Positions 17,092 through 25,327 of a stretch of DNA of 64,000 bases are shown one piece after another. How positions within the stretch are numbered: position 1 is the first letter of the stretch; each line of letters opens with the position of its first letter. The translations under genes and the position numbers were made by a program. The notes beneath the pieces were generated by a model. The model did not search any database. It saw nothing but the letters and a program-made list of their open reading frames with translations, and was not told the DNA's origin. The DNA is from Cytophagales bacterium (GTDB taxonomy: Bacteria > Bacteroidota > Bacteroidia > Cytophagales > Microscillaceae), in assembly GCA_013298075.1 (NCBI GenBank), contig JAAFJG010000011.1, positions 39,509 through 103,508 on the forward strand, given 5' to 3'.

Positions 17092-18039
17092 TTAGGTATT
17101 TTCTTTTCTAATTTTTATTATTTGTTCAATAGATAAACCAGAAACATCTTGAATGAAATTATCATCAAAACCTCTTTTTATAAGATTTAAGGCAATTTCG
17201 ATTTTTCCTTCGATTTTTCCTTCGATTTTTCCTTCGATTTTTCCTATTTTTTCACCTTTGATTAGTCCTTCTTTTTCACCTTTAATTATTCCTTCTTTTT
17301 CAGCAGTAGCCACACTATTAGTGAAATCAATTAAATTTTTTAGACTACTTTCGTATTCATTTAATTCTTCATTTGTATAACTCGATACTTGTGATTTTGC
17401 AAATACTTTCATAAAAATTTCATCTTGTAATGTTGGAGGAAGATTTTGTAATTTTGGTATATTTTTTAAAACAAATAACCACTTTTCATAGCGAGTTGTC
17501 AAATCTTTTATTTTCTTATTAAAATTTGGCATCTCTAAATAAATAAACTGCAATTTGTTATAAAATATTGTATTATCTTCAATATCTTTCAACATAATGT
17601 GGTGTTTTACTTTTTGGATAGGATTAGAATCATCGAATTTAAAATTCATAATGGCAATAGAATACACGCTTTTTAGTTCATAAGTCCATTGAATACCATT
17701 TTTTTTCGAGTCTTTTATGGCTTGATTTTGAATCGGAAAAGTTGCATAATAAATCGTTCTATCTTTGAAAAACTCTTGCTTGGCATTTTGCATTTCTACG
17801 ACAAAAAATTCACCATTAATAGTTTTACAATGTATATCAAAAATGGCTTTTCTATCCGATTCTGTTCTGCCTGCGTGGTCATTTTTGAGATAAGTAATAT
17901 CTGCAATTTTATCTTCTTTTTCCAATAAAAGTGCATTCAAAAAATCAATCAATACGTCTTTACTATCTTCTTGACCAAACAATTTTTTGAAACCAAAATC
18001 TGTAAAAAGATTGATGTATGTGCCTAATTTTCTTTTCAT
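17092..18039 (-). CDS. Rpn/PDDEXK-family nuclease (putative transposase type), full length
   Basis: A 315-residue protein starting at the ATG at 18039; a TTG start at 18066 is rejected because it lies inside the -7 element. The N-terminus (INLFTDFGFKKLFGQEDSKD) and the PD-(D/E)XK core (AIFDIHCKTINGEFFVVEMQ, with the D...E-x-Q catalytic pattern) identify the Rpn/transposase_31-like family. The C-terminal region from MKVFAKSQ (about residue 211) is repeated twice downstream. The charged segment has four GKIE units and lacks the EQSKAQ block found in both free copies. Rpn nucleases promote DNA breakage and recombination, and some act in phage defence. Confidence 0.85.
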   Translation of the reverse strand: MKRKLGTYINLFTDFGFKKLFGQEDSKDVLIDFLNALLLEKEDKIADITYLKNDHAGRTESDRKAIFDIHCKTINGEFFVVEMQNAKQEFFKDRTIYYATFPIQNQAIKDSKKNGIQWTYELKSVYSIAIMNFKFDDSNPIQKVKHHIMLKDIEDNTIFYNKLQFIYLEMPNFNKKIKDLTTRYEKWLFVLKNIPKLQNLPPTLQDEIFMKVFAKSQVSSYTNEELNEYESSLKNLIDFTNSVATAEKEGIIKGEKEGLIKGEKIGKIEGKIEGKIEGKIEIALNLIKRGFDDNFIQDVSGLSIEQIIKIRKENT

Positions 18040-18063
18040 TTTTCTATCTTTTGTTTTACTTTG

Positions 18064-18071
18064 CAAATCTA
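18064..18071 (-). promoter_or_regulatory. -7 element (TAGATTTG) of the Rpn gene
   Basis: The minus-strand TAGATTTG fits TAnnTTTG, 25 bases before the chosen ATG at 18039. It decides between the two possible starts. Confidence 0.55.
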
Positions 18072-18111
18072 CTATTTTTTTTGATATTAGTAAAAAAAAA
18101 TACGAATAAAT

Positions 18112-18741
18112 TTATTTATTTTCTTTTCCATCTTTGATTGCCCACAAATAAAGGCACGCAATAGTTCGATAAGGTTGCCAATTTGTAGCTATTTTTTCAA
18201 TCGAATTAAGCATTATTTTTCCTTTTTTTTCTTCTAATTCGTATAAATCGATGATAGCATTTTGAATGGCAATATCTAAAACAGGAAAAATATCTAATCT
18301 TTTAAAATCAAACATTAATAACATTTGTACCGTCCAAACGCCAATTCCTTTGATTTGAGTGAGATATTTTATAATTTCTTGGTCTGATAAAGTATCAATA
18401 TAATCAAAATCTAAATTATTATTTTCTGCAAATTGTGCTAAATTTTTTAGATATAAAATTTTTTGTCTGGATATACCGATTCCTTTATACATTTCATCTT
18501 CTGTTTCGATTATTTTTTGAGTAGTTAATTCATTCTCAAACAAATTTATCAATCTTTGATGAATTACGCTAGCAACTTTTGCTGATAATTGTTGATAAAT
18601 AATGGCTCTTATCAAAGAGGTGAAGATATTTTTGTCCGAATACCAAGTATTATTTTCATCAATTTCAATATCTAAATGCATAATTTGACTTAAAATTTTG
18701 TCTTTACTCAAATGTGCTGTAATGTCAGGCGTTACTTTCAT
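18112..18741 (-). CDS. DNA-3-methyladenine glycosylase II (AlkA-like, HhH-GPD)
   Basis: A 209-residue base-excision repair glycosylase. The helix-hairpin-helix is in ITQIKGIGVWTVQMLLMF, followed by the catalytic Asp in FPVLDIAIQNAI, the usual GPD spacing; AIIYQQLSAKVASVI is the conserved first core helix. It lacks the N-terminal AlkA domain of E. coli and the iron-sulfur cysteines of endonuclease III, so it is the short type. It overlaps the HAD gene end by 17 bases, implying translational coupling. Confidence 0.9.
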   Translation of the reverse strand: MKVTPDITAHLSKDKILSQIMHLDIEIDENNTWYSDKNIFTSLIRAIIYQQLSAKVASVIHQRLINLFENELTTQKIIETEDEMYKGIGISRQKILYLKNLAQFAENNNLDFDYIDTLSDQEIIKYLTQIKGIGVWTVQMLLMFDFKRLDIFPVLDIAIQNAIIDLYELEEKKGKIMLNSIEKIATNWQPYRTIACLYLWAIKDGKENK

Positions 18742-19405
18742 CGTTTATATTTTTTAAATGCCATTGATTTTGATTATCTTTTTCAAAGAAATTTACGATT
18801 TCTTTTTCTTTGGGAATAACTAAAAAACTATGAATTTGAATTGATTTTGCACTTTGAATGTTATCAAAATTATCATCAAAAAAAGCAGTTTCATTTGCTA
18901 ATAAATTATTTTCTTTCAAGACTTGTTCATAAATTTCTGCGTCAGGTTTTCTCATTCCCATTTTTTGAGAATAATAAACTTTCTCAAAAAGCGTTTGTAA
19001 CGTTTGATATTGCTGATTTGAATTTTTACGCAAAATATTTTCTACTTCAATAATATGAATATCATTTGTATTGCTCAATAAAAAAGTGCGATATTTTTTT
19101 TGTTGATTTAATTCATCTATCAAAACTAATCTTTCCATCAAAAAATCGCCTAAAATTGTATTCCAAACAATATCCAACGCATTATCATCGATATTTGTTT
19201 GCAAAAAATCTTTCAGTTTTATCCTAAACTCGTCATTTGATAACCAACCTTTTTCAAAATCATTAAAAAAATCAGGTTTTTTATCGCTGATAGCATAAGC
19301 GTTTTCAGCCATATTTCCATTGATATTTCTGAGTGCATTTTGGGCGGCTTTTATATTGAGGTCAATGATTACATCTCCTAAATCAAAAATTAAATTTTTT
19401 ATCAT
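18725..19405 (-). CDS. HAD-superfamily hydrolase, subfamily IA
   Basis: A 226-residue phosphatase-like protein. Motif I is FDLGDVIIDLN, with the usual second Asp of DxD replaced by Gly-Asp spacing typical of the FDLGGV-type subgroup; motif II is FLLSNTND; motif III/IV KMGMRKPDAEIYEQVL and AFFDDNFDNIQSA. The helical cap lies between residues 15 and 100. The substrate is unknown; relatives include haloacid dehalogenase-like and flavin or sugar phosphatases. It is coupled to the glycosylase gene. Confidence 0.85.
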   Translation of the reverse strand: MIKNLIFDLGDVIIDLNIKAAQNALRNINGNMAENAYAISDKKPDFFNDFEKGWLSNDEFRIKLKDFLQTNIDDNALDIVWNTILGDFLMERLVLIDELNQQKKYRTFLLSNTNDIHIIEVENILRKNSNQQYQTLQTLFEKVYYSQKMGMRKPDAEIYEQVLKENNLLANETAFFDDNFDNIQSAKSIQIHSFLVIPKEKEIVNFFEKDNQNQWHLKNINDESNA

Positions 19406-19638
19406 ATTTGATAACTAATAAATATTTTTTTAAATAAAATAATGATGCAAAAATAATCATTTTTTTTGATTTGTACAAAAATTAAATGCTATTCATTTAC
19501 TCAATATATGAATATAAAAATAATACAATTTTAATTTATTTTTTCTCTAAAAAATTATATTTAAAATTAAATAAATCTCACTCAAAAAAATATTTTCAAA
19601 AATATTTTTAAGATTATGTATTATTGTCAAAAAAACCT

Positions 19639-19646
19639 TACATTTG
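19639..19646 (+). promoter_or_regulatory. -7 element (TACATTTG) of the papain-like protease gene
   Basis: It fits TAnnTTTG and lies 41 bases before the ATG at 19687. It argues against a TTG start at 19624, which would be upstream of transcription. Confidence 0.5.
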
Positions 19647-19686
19647 TGAAACGTTTTTTATACATTTTTATACACATCTTTTTTTT

Positions 19687-21012
19687 ATGGAACACGAATT
19701 TTTAGGTTATAAATTTATGAAAGCGGCTCCTAATACCAAAACGTATAAAGCCTCTTCAAGAATAGCCTCTTCAAGTTTACCCAATAAAGTAGATTTGAGA
19801 CCTTATATGACCACCGTCGAAAATCAAGGACAAGTAGGTAGTTGTACTGCCAATGCTGTGGTGGGTGCTTGCGAATATTTAATTAAAAAAGCAGCTCCGA
19901 AAAAATTTTTTGATGTAAGTCGTTTATTTGTTTATTATAATGCCCGTTGGCGCGGCAATTCTCAAGACAAAGATTCTGGCTCTGTCATTCAATATGCTGT
20001 CGAAAGTTTACAAAAATTTGGAGCGTGTTCAGAAAAAACTTGGAAATATGATACAAGTAAAGTTTTGACTAAACCCAATGAAAATTCATATCAAGAAGCA
20101 GCCAATTTTAAAATATCAGACTATCAAAAAGTACCCGTTGAATTAGAAACGTGGAAAAAATGTTTGGCAGATGGTTATCCAATTATTTTTGGTTGTTTAT
20201 TATTTGGTAGTTTTGATGAATGTAGTAAAAAAGGCGGAATTGTCGGAATGCCCTCGCCTGATGAAGCAGGACGCAAAGCACACGGAGCGCATGCGATGTT
20301 GTGTGTAGGATATTCTGATGTCGATCAAATGTTTATCATTAGAAATTCTTGGGGTGCTGATTGGGGCGAAAGAGGTTATTGTTATATGCCTTATAAATAT
20401 TTGATGAATGCAAAATTTAATTTAGGTGATTGTTGGATGCTCAAAAGCACAGGAAACATTCCTGATAATCAAGAAACTTGGGATAATGGAGATACTACTA
20501 TTATCAATGATGGTGATGGTTTTGATTGGTTTGATGCTGACGAAGCAAATGATTTTGATGAAGATGCTTTTGAGGATTTTGATGTAGATTCTATCATTGA
20601 TGATTTATTTGGAGATGATGCCGAATATGACGAAGAAGAACCTGAAGAATACGAAGAATCTTTTTGGGAAGGCGATGAATCTCTTTCTTTTGGTGATGAT
20701 GATGAAGAAGAAGATGAAGACCAAGAATATGACGAAGATGGAAATCCAATAGATGTCGCATCTATGGGAGCGGGCGAAGATGAGGAGGAGGAATATGACG
20801 AGGACGAATCTGAAGAGGACGAGGAAGAATATGACGAGGAATCTGAAGAAGAGGAGGGAGAACCTGAAGAGGACGAGGAAGAAGAGCCTGAAGAAGAGGA
20901 AGAATATGAGGAGGAGGAAGAAGAACCTGAAGAGGAAGAGCCTGAAGAGGAGGAATATGAGGAAGAAGAACCTGAAGAAGAGGAGGAAAGTGATGAGGAA
21001 GAAGAGGAATAA
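19687..21012 (+). CDS. Papain-like (C1) cysteine protease with a long acidic tail
   Basis: A 441-residue protein starting at MEHEFLGYKFMK. Residues about 30-260 are a C1 peptidase domain: QGQVGSCTANA has the catalytic Cys, GAHAMLCVGY the His and IIRNSWGADWGERGY the Asn. There is no signal peptide or long propeptide, so it may act in the cytoplasm or be exported without a classical signal. From about residue 275 the chain becomes Asp-rich, and the last about 110 residues are nearly all Glu with Pro, Tyr, Asp and Ser. The tail codons shift to GAG/GAA runs, and the DNA there is purine-only over long stretches. Bacterial C1 proteases of this form are uncommon; the tail could bind divalent metal or inhibit the protease. 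Confidence 0.88.
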   Translation: MEHEFLGYKFMKAAPNTKTYKASSRIASSSLPNKVDLRPYMTTVENQGQVGSCTANAVVGACEYLIKKAAPKKFFDVSRLFVYYNARWRGNSQDKDSGSVIQYAVESLQKFGACSEKTWKYDTSKVLTKPNENSYQEAANFKISDYQKVPVELETWKKCLADGYPIIFGCLLFGSFDECSKKGGIVGMPSPDEAGRKAHGAHAMLCVGYSDVDQMFIIRNSWGADWGERGYCYMPYKYLMNAKFNLGDCWMLKSTGNIPDNQETWDNGDTTIINDGDGFDWFDADEANDFDEDAFEDFDVDSIIDDLFGDDAEYDEEEPEEYEESFWEGDESLSFGDDDEEEDEDQEYDEDGNPIDVASMGAGEDEEEEYDEDESEEDEEEYDEESEEEEGEPEEDEEEEPEEEEEYEEEEEEPEEEEPEEEEYEEEEPEEEEESDEEEEE

Positions 21013-21020
21013 TTGATAAC

Positions 21021-21064
21021 AAAAAAAGAAACTGACTAAAATTTTTGGTCAGTTTCTTTTTTTT
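21021..21064 (+). terminator. Terminator after the papain-like protease gene
   Basis: AAAAAAAGAAACTGAC and GTCAGTTTCTTTTTTT form a perfect stem with an 11-base loop, 8 bases after the stop. It has a T-run on both strands and probably also ends the converging 21069 gene. Confidence 0.85.
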
Positions 21065-21068
21065 ATAT

Positions 21069-21737
21069 TTATACTAAATTTTTTATTCCGAAATTTTCTG
21101 TATTTTTGTAATGATAATCTCGCATCAAACTAAAAACAATCCAAATATTAAGCAAAAATAAGGTATTCAAAAATACGCTCATCAAAATATACCCAAAAGA
21201 TGGATTTTGAAAATGAATGATATAATATGCTTTGTATTGCATATACATACTCATTAAAATAGTATTAACTAACGAAACTCCATTTAGTTTTAATTGAGGT
21301 TGATTATCTTTATTTTTGATGGCAAAATAAACCACAGAACCTAATTGAAAAACAATCAATCCAATAAAAAAAGTAGATACATAAAATAAATTATTAACAT
21401 TAGACAACAAAAAATATAAACTAATTACTAATAAAAGTACAAATATTATTTTGTTTCTCTCTGTAAAATACGTTTTTAAAGCACCAAAATAATCTTTTAT
21501 TCCGATTTTAAATTCGTTGTTTAAAAAACTTTGTTCCAATGCTATTATTTTTTCTGTGCCACCAAATTTATGAAATGTTTGCTCCAAAGCATTGTCAAAA
21601 GTAATATTTTTAGCATCAATTTCTCGAATTTCATCAACAAATTGATTACTTGTTTTGGTGATAAATACTTCGTTTGTAACCCAATGTTGTCGCAAATATC
21701 TTTTTATTTTGTCTATTTCAAAAGTTGTTATTTCCAT
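21069..21737 (-). CDS. Uncharacterised four-helix membrane protein
   Basis: A 222-residue protein with a soluble N-terminal part of about 90 residues (MEITTFEIDKIKRYLRQHWV...) and four hydrophobic segments (about 97-113, 116-138, 152-172, 184-205). The N-terminal part is charged and includes FHKFGGTEKIIALEQSF. No family is recognised. It lies 14 bases after anmK and is probably co-transcribed, but a role in cell-wall recycling is only a guess. Confidence 0.7.
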   Translation of the reverse strand: MEITTFEIDKIKRYLRQHWVTNEVFITKTSNQFVDEIREIDAKNITFDNALEQTFHKFGGTEKIIALEQSFLNNEFKIGIKDYFGALKTYFTERNKIIFVLLLVISLYFLLSNVNNLFYVSTFFIGLIVFQLGSVVYFAIKNKDNQPQLKLNGVSLVNTILMSMYMQYKAYYIIHFQNPSFGYILMSVFLNTLFLLNIWIVFSLMRDYHYKNTENFGIKNLV

Positions 21738-21751
21738 TTTTTTGATATTTA

Positions 21752-22954
21752 TTAAATAGGAAAAGAAATTTTACCAAATGAAACTGCAGGAATTTTCAAA
21801 TCTCCACGCCCTAAATTCAAAGGTTCGTTAGATAAAGTTTCGTTTGCCAAAACGGCAAATAAAATTGCCTCTTTGGCATCAGCCGAATAACCCAATTCAT
21901 CAAATCTATGCAAATGATAATGTGGCATCAAATCTTTCAACCAATTCATCAAAGTTAAATTTTTTGCTCCTCCTCCGCTTACATACACATTGCATTGCGT
22001 ACCAACAGGCATAATACTTGCGATGGTTTCTGCAATAGTTTCAGCCGTAAAACGCGTTAAAGTCGCAATCACATCTCCTGCTGATAAATCCAAAGTATTC
22101 GAACTTGCTTGAGCAGATTGAACAAAATTAAGATTAAATAATTCTTGTCCTGTGGTTTTAGGAGCAGATTGTAAGAAAAAAGGGTGATTTTTGAGCGTTT
22201 GTAAAAGTGCTTGACTAACTTGATGCTCACCTGCAATTTTTCCACCCTCATCAAATTGTTTTGGTGGCATAAATTGTCTTATAATCGTATCAATCAACGT
22301 ATTTCCTGCGCCTGTATCTGTCGAAAAAACTTCATTGGCTACAAATCCTGCGGGCAAATAAGTAAAATTAGCAATTCCTCCAATATTTAATAAGACTCGA
22401 TTTTCGTCCTCACTTCCAAACAATAAATAATCTCCATAAACCGCCAAAGGTGCGCCCTCTCCGCCTGCTGCAATGTGTTTTTGGCGAAAATCACTAATCG
22501 TAATAATGCCTGTTTTATATGCCAAATGGTCAGCATCGCCTAATTGCAAAGTTGAATTAGTGAAATGTGGTTTGAGATGTAATCTTTTAGGAGCGTGATA
22601 AATTGTTTGTCCATGGCTTGCCATTATGTCTATTTCTTCTGGAGAAACGCCCCATTCTTGCAACGTAGAAAGTATCATTCTTGCGTGTACGTTAGCAATG
22701 CGTGAATGTAATAAACAAACTTGTTGTAATTTTACGGCATCTTTGGCAAAAACTTCCCTGATTTTGTGTTGTAAAGATTCGGAATAAGGATAAGTACTAA
22801 ATTTTAAAACTTCTACTTTTGTATCTAATCCAAATCCTTTGACTTTGCACAACGCCAAATCAAGCCCATCTAAAGATGTGCCTGACATCAAACCAAGAAT
22901 AATTTTTTCGTCTTTTTGGCTAATTTCAGCAAGTTTCTTTATATTTTGATTCAT
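21752..22954 (-). CDS. anmK: Anhydro-N-acetylmuramic acid kinase
   Basis: A 400-residue sugar kinase of the ASKHA fold that opens and phosphorylates 1,6-anhydroMurNAc to MurNAc-6-P during peptidoglycan recycling. LGLMSGTSLDGLDLAL is the family signature at the phosphate-binding loop; SHGQTIYHAP, VLLNIGGIANFTYLP, FSTDTGAGNTLID and VYVSGGGAKN are further conserved motifs. The length is typical. A palindromic GCTTAATTAAGC lies at 22973-22984 in front of the gene. Confidence 0.95.
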   Translation of the reverse strand: MNQNIKKLAEISQKDEKIILGLMSGTSLDGLDLALCKVKGFGLDTKVEVLKFSTYPYSESLQHKIREVFAKDAVKLQQVCLLHSRIANVHARMILSTLQEWGVSPEEIDIMASHGQTIYHAPKRLHLKPHFTNSTLQLGDADHLAYKTGIITISDFRQKHIAAGGEGAPLAVYGDYLLFGSEDENRVLLNIGGIANFTYLPAGFVANEVFSTDTGAGNTLIDTIIRQFMPPKQFDEGGKIAGEHQVSQALLQTLKNHPFFLQSAPKTTGQELFNLNFVQSAQASSNTLDLSAGDVIATLTRFTAETIAETIASIMPVGTQCNVYVSGGGAKNLTLMNWLKDLMPHYHLHRFDELGYSADAKEAILFAVLANETLSNEPLNLGRGDLKIPAVSFGKISFPI

Positions 22955-23192
22955 ATAATTAATGTATGTAAGGCTTAATTAAGCTTAATTTATTTTTTGC
23001 ATAAATTTTCGCATAAAATTAAGTTAAAATTATATTGTTAGCAAATTTTTTTATAAATAAATATAAAAAAACATTTTAAAATATAATATTTATATAAAAT
23101 GAATTTAGATTGTGAAGATAGTTATGATACAAAAATATAGCGTAATAGTATTTATAAATATTTTTTTAGCAGAATAAAAAAGTTAAAATTTT

Positions 23193-23591
23193 TTAATCTT
23201 CTAATGGAACAAGTTCAAATTCAAGTCCTGATTCTGCGATTAAATCTTCCGCATCTTCAAACATATCTGTATCATTTTCGCGATAATGCCATTTCATTTC
23301 TACCTTCCCACCACTTTCTTGATAGGCTTTGAGTTCTTTCAAAATAATCAAAATACTTTTAGAACTACTACTATTCATATAAGTTAGTTTTACATCAAAA
23401 ATCAAATCACCTTTTATTTCAGTGATATAATTTTGAATCCATTGTCTTATTGGGTGATAAAAAGAATAAGCATCTTCTACGTGAGATTCGCCTTCTATGC
23501 TACATTTTCCTGTCGTTCCATCAAAATGTACTTTGGGGACGTAATAAATACCACGTTTTCCTTCTATTTCTAAATCTTTAATGTTTGCCAT
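23193..23591 (-). CDS. siaC: SiaC-family regulatory phosphoprotein (DUF1987)
   Basis: A 132-residue protein starting at MANIKDLEIEGKRGIYYVPK. It shows FDGTTGKCSIEGESHVED and FDVKLTYMNSSSSKSILI, the DUF1987/SiaC signature with the phosphorylatable Ser/Thr in the STAS-like loop. In Pseudomonas, SiaC switches a diguanylate cyclase according to its phosphorylation by SiaB. It lies 7 bases after the siaB-like gene. No SiaA phosphatase or SiaD cyclase is adjacent, so the effector must be encoded elsewhere. An upstream start at 23678 would overlap the siaB gene and is rejected. Confidence 0.85.
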   Translation of the reverse strand: MANIKDLEIEGKRGIYYVPKVHFDGTTGKCSIEGESHVEDAYSFYHPIRQWIQNYITEIKGDLIFDVKLTYMNSSSSKSILIILKELKAYQESGGKVEMKWHYRENDTDMFEDAEDLIAESGLEFELVPLED

Positions 23592-23598
23592 TTTATTG

Positions 23599-24183
23599 TT
23601 ATGTTGTCGAATTAGTACTAAATAAATTTTTTTTTGCCATAGAAAATAAGGCTGTAAGCGTAAAAAAGTATAAATCATTTTCTATTTTAACAAAATCTAT
23701 ACTCAACGGATTGTCTGATACTGTAATAGCTTTAATCATTCCAATTCCAGCACTTGACTCATCTTCTTTTTTTGCTGCATCCATTCTTTGGGTTCTTTTA
23801 CGAGACCTTAGTTCTTCAGGAGATAAATTATGAAGATAATCTAATTTTTGCCTTAATGCTAATAAATTTTCTTCGGTGATCAAATTACCTGTGGTAAGAT
23901 TATAACTATTTTCAGATTGACTTAAAATAATTAAACCAATAGATTCTTTTGCAAAACTATCAGTAAGATATTTATCTGCTGCATAATAAATTTGATTTTG
24001 AACCAACTCTATAAATGTACTAAATATTTTCCGATTATAAACCTCTTCTATATCTAATTTTTGCCTAATATCTTCACATATTTCCATTAAAACTGCATCA
24101 TTAACTGCTCCTTTGTACGAAAAAAGAACATTTTCATCATCTCTAATACGATTATAATAATTAAAATAATTGAGTTTTCCCAT
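23599..24183 (-). CDS. siaB: SiaB-family protein kinase
   Basis: A 194-residue GHKL-type protein kinase of the SiaB/DUF6272 family. FSTFIELVQNQIYYAADKY is the N-box-like helix, and SSAGIGMIKAITVSDNPLS is the glycine-containing ATP-lid region (GIGM). It is predicted to phosphorylate the SiaC-like protein encoded immediately downstream, by analogy with SpoIIAB and SpoIIAA. The gene order siaB-siaC is seen in many Bacteroidota. Confidence 0.8.
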   Translation of the reverse strand: MGKLNYFNYYNRIRDDENVLFSYKGAVNDAVLMEICEDIRQKLDIEEVYNRKIFSTFIELVQNQIYYAADKYLTDSFAKESIGLIILSQSENSYNLTTGNLITEENLLALRQKLDYLHNLSPEELRSRKRTQRMDAAKKEDESSAGIGMIKAITVSDNPLSIDFVKIENDLYFFTLTALFSMAKKNLFSTNSTT

Positions 24184-24238
24184 AACATTATTAAATAAAT
24201 GTATAAACTTATTACAAAATTAAACGTTTTTTTTTAAT

Positions 24239-25027
24239 TTACAAAAAAAATATCCAAATTTTCGCATATAAAATTGGAAAACCCAATAAAATTAAATAGA
24301 TTGTTACTTCATTGATTTGTTGTAATGCACCTAAACAATCGCCTGTATAACCACCCAAAAATTTTGAAAAATAATTTGCCCAATATATTCTACTCATTTC
24401 TATGAATAAAATTATCAACATAAAAAGAAAATAATCAGGTAAAAATAATAATACACTCAAAAAAGCAATCAAAGTCGAAAATAAATAATCTAACAAACGC
24501 ATTTTTTTGGCAATCGGTTTTGATTTAGATGTTTCGTCTAATCTTGCATATTCATATCTAAAAATCACTGTGGTGGCAGTCCAACGGCTCAAAACATGAG
24601 CAACTAATAATCCAAAAGGAGCATTTGTGCCTAATTTTACTAAACAAATATATTTCAAAGATAATATCATCACCAAACCAATCGTTCCGTATGCACCCAT
24701 ACGCGAGTCTTTCATAATTTCTAATATCTTTTCTTTTGTCCAGCCACCTCCAAATCCATCACACATATCCGCAAAACCATCTTCATGAAAAGCACCTGTT
24801 AATAACAAAGAACCGCACATACTCAATAAAACAGCAATTTCTATCGGGAATATTTCTACCAATATCCAACACATTAAAGCACTTATTCCACCTACAATCC
24901 AACCTATTGACGTAAAATATTTAGTAGATTTATTGAGTGCATCTTCAGAATGGTCTATCCAATTTGGACAAGGTATTCTGGTATAAAACATAATCGCAGT
25001 CAAAAAATATTGTAATTCTTTTTTCAT
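24239..25027 (-). CDS. cobS: Adenosylcobinamide-GDP ribazoletransferase (cobalamin synthase)
   Basis: A 262-residue inner-membrane enzyme joining alpha-ribazole to adenosylcobinamide-GDP in the last stage of vitamin B12 assembly. FHEDGFADMCDGFGGGWTKE with its Asp cluster and KDSRMGAYGTIGLV are the CobS signatures; at least six hydrophobic helices follow. FMLYTRIPCPNW-type sequence (MFYTRIPCPNW) opens the protein. CobU and CobT are not adjacent. No cobalamin riboswitch was recognised upstream. Confidence 0.93.
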   Translation of the reverse strand: MKKELQYFLTAIMFYTRIPCPNWIDHSEDALNKSTKYFTSIGWIVGGISALMCWILVEIFPIEIAVLLSMCGSLLLTGAFHEDGFADMCDGFGGGWTKEKILEIMKDSRMGAYGTIGLVMILSLKYICLVKLGTNAPFGLLVAHVLSRWTATTVIFRYEYARLDETSKSKPIAKKMRLLDYLFSTLIAFLSVLLFLPDYFLFMLIILFIEMSRIYWANYFSKFLGGYTGDCLGALQQINEVTIYLILLGFPILYAKIWIFFL

Positions 25028-25058
25028 TTAAAACAAAAATATGTATAATTTTAGCTTG

Positions 25059-25066
25059 CAAATGTA
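25059..25066 (-). promoter_or_regulatory. -7 element (TACATTTG) of cobS
   Basis: Minus-strand TACATTTG fits TAnnTTTG and lies 32 bases before the cobS ATG. Confidence 0.55.
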
Positions 25067-25116
25067 ATCAAAAATATAATATATATACTTTAAAAATCAT
25101 TTTTTTTTCTTTTTTT

Positions 25117-25249
25117 TATTTATTTTGAAGACACACAGAGATTTCGGCTAAAACCAACGACTGAATTTTATATTATCCTCCAGATAAATCTGGAGGCAAT
25201 TCAAAAAAACATTTCGAAAAAAAAATCCTGCACAAATTTTCTAAAAACT
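25117..25249 (-). repeat. MITE/REP-like element, copy C (one end missing)
   Basis: Contains CGGCTAAAACCAACG, the intact palindrome CCTCCAGATAAATCTGGAGG (25177-25196) and the end TGCACAAATTTTCTAAAAAC. The half with the GCGGAGCTAATTTTG end is absent. It lies between the divergent cobS and GNAT-nitrilase genes, close to both promoters, and fills most of that 300-base gap. Confidence 0.75.
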
Positions 25250-25293
25250 ATAAATATTTACTTTTATCAAAAGAAATTCATAAAAAAAAATAC

Positions 25294-25301
25294 TACCTTT
25301 G
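25294..25301 (+). promoter_or_regulatory. -7 element (TACCTTTG) of the GNAT-nitrilase gene
   Basis: It fits TAnnTTTG, 26 bases before the ATG at 25328. No good -33 box is visible. Confidence 0.55.
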
Positions 25302-25327
25302 CCCTCAAAATATCAATCAATAAAAAA

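Larger units (their letters stand above)
16380..17435 (-). repeat. Three tandem copies of the Rpn C-terminal coding segment
   Basis: Units at 17069-17435 (inside the full-length gene), 16714-17068 and 16380-16713. Each begins with CAACATTACAAGATG on the minus strand and ends just after the stop with a TAAAATATTTTT context. Lengths of about 367, 355 and 334 bp differ because of internal 12-base repeats coding for Gly-Lys-Ile-Glu. Outside that block the units are almost identical, suggesting recent duplication. Confidence 0.85.

Noticed and set aside
20753..21022. Arg/Lys-rich plus-strand and Pro/Leu-rich minus-strand frames opposite the acidic tail
   Set aside because: Both are alternate readings of the GAA/GAG purine tract of the protease tail.
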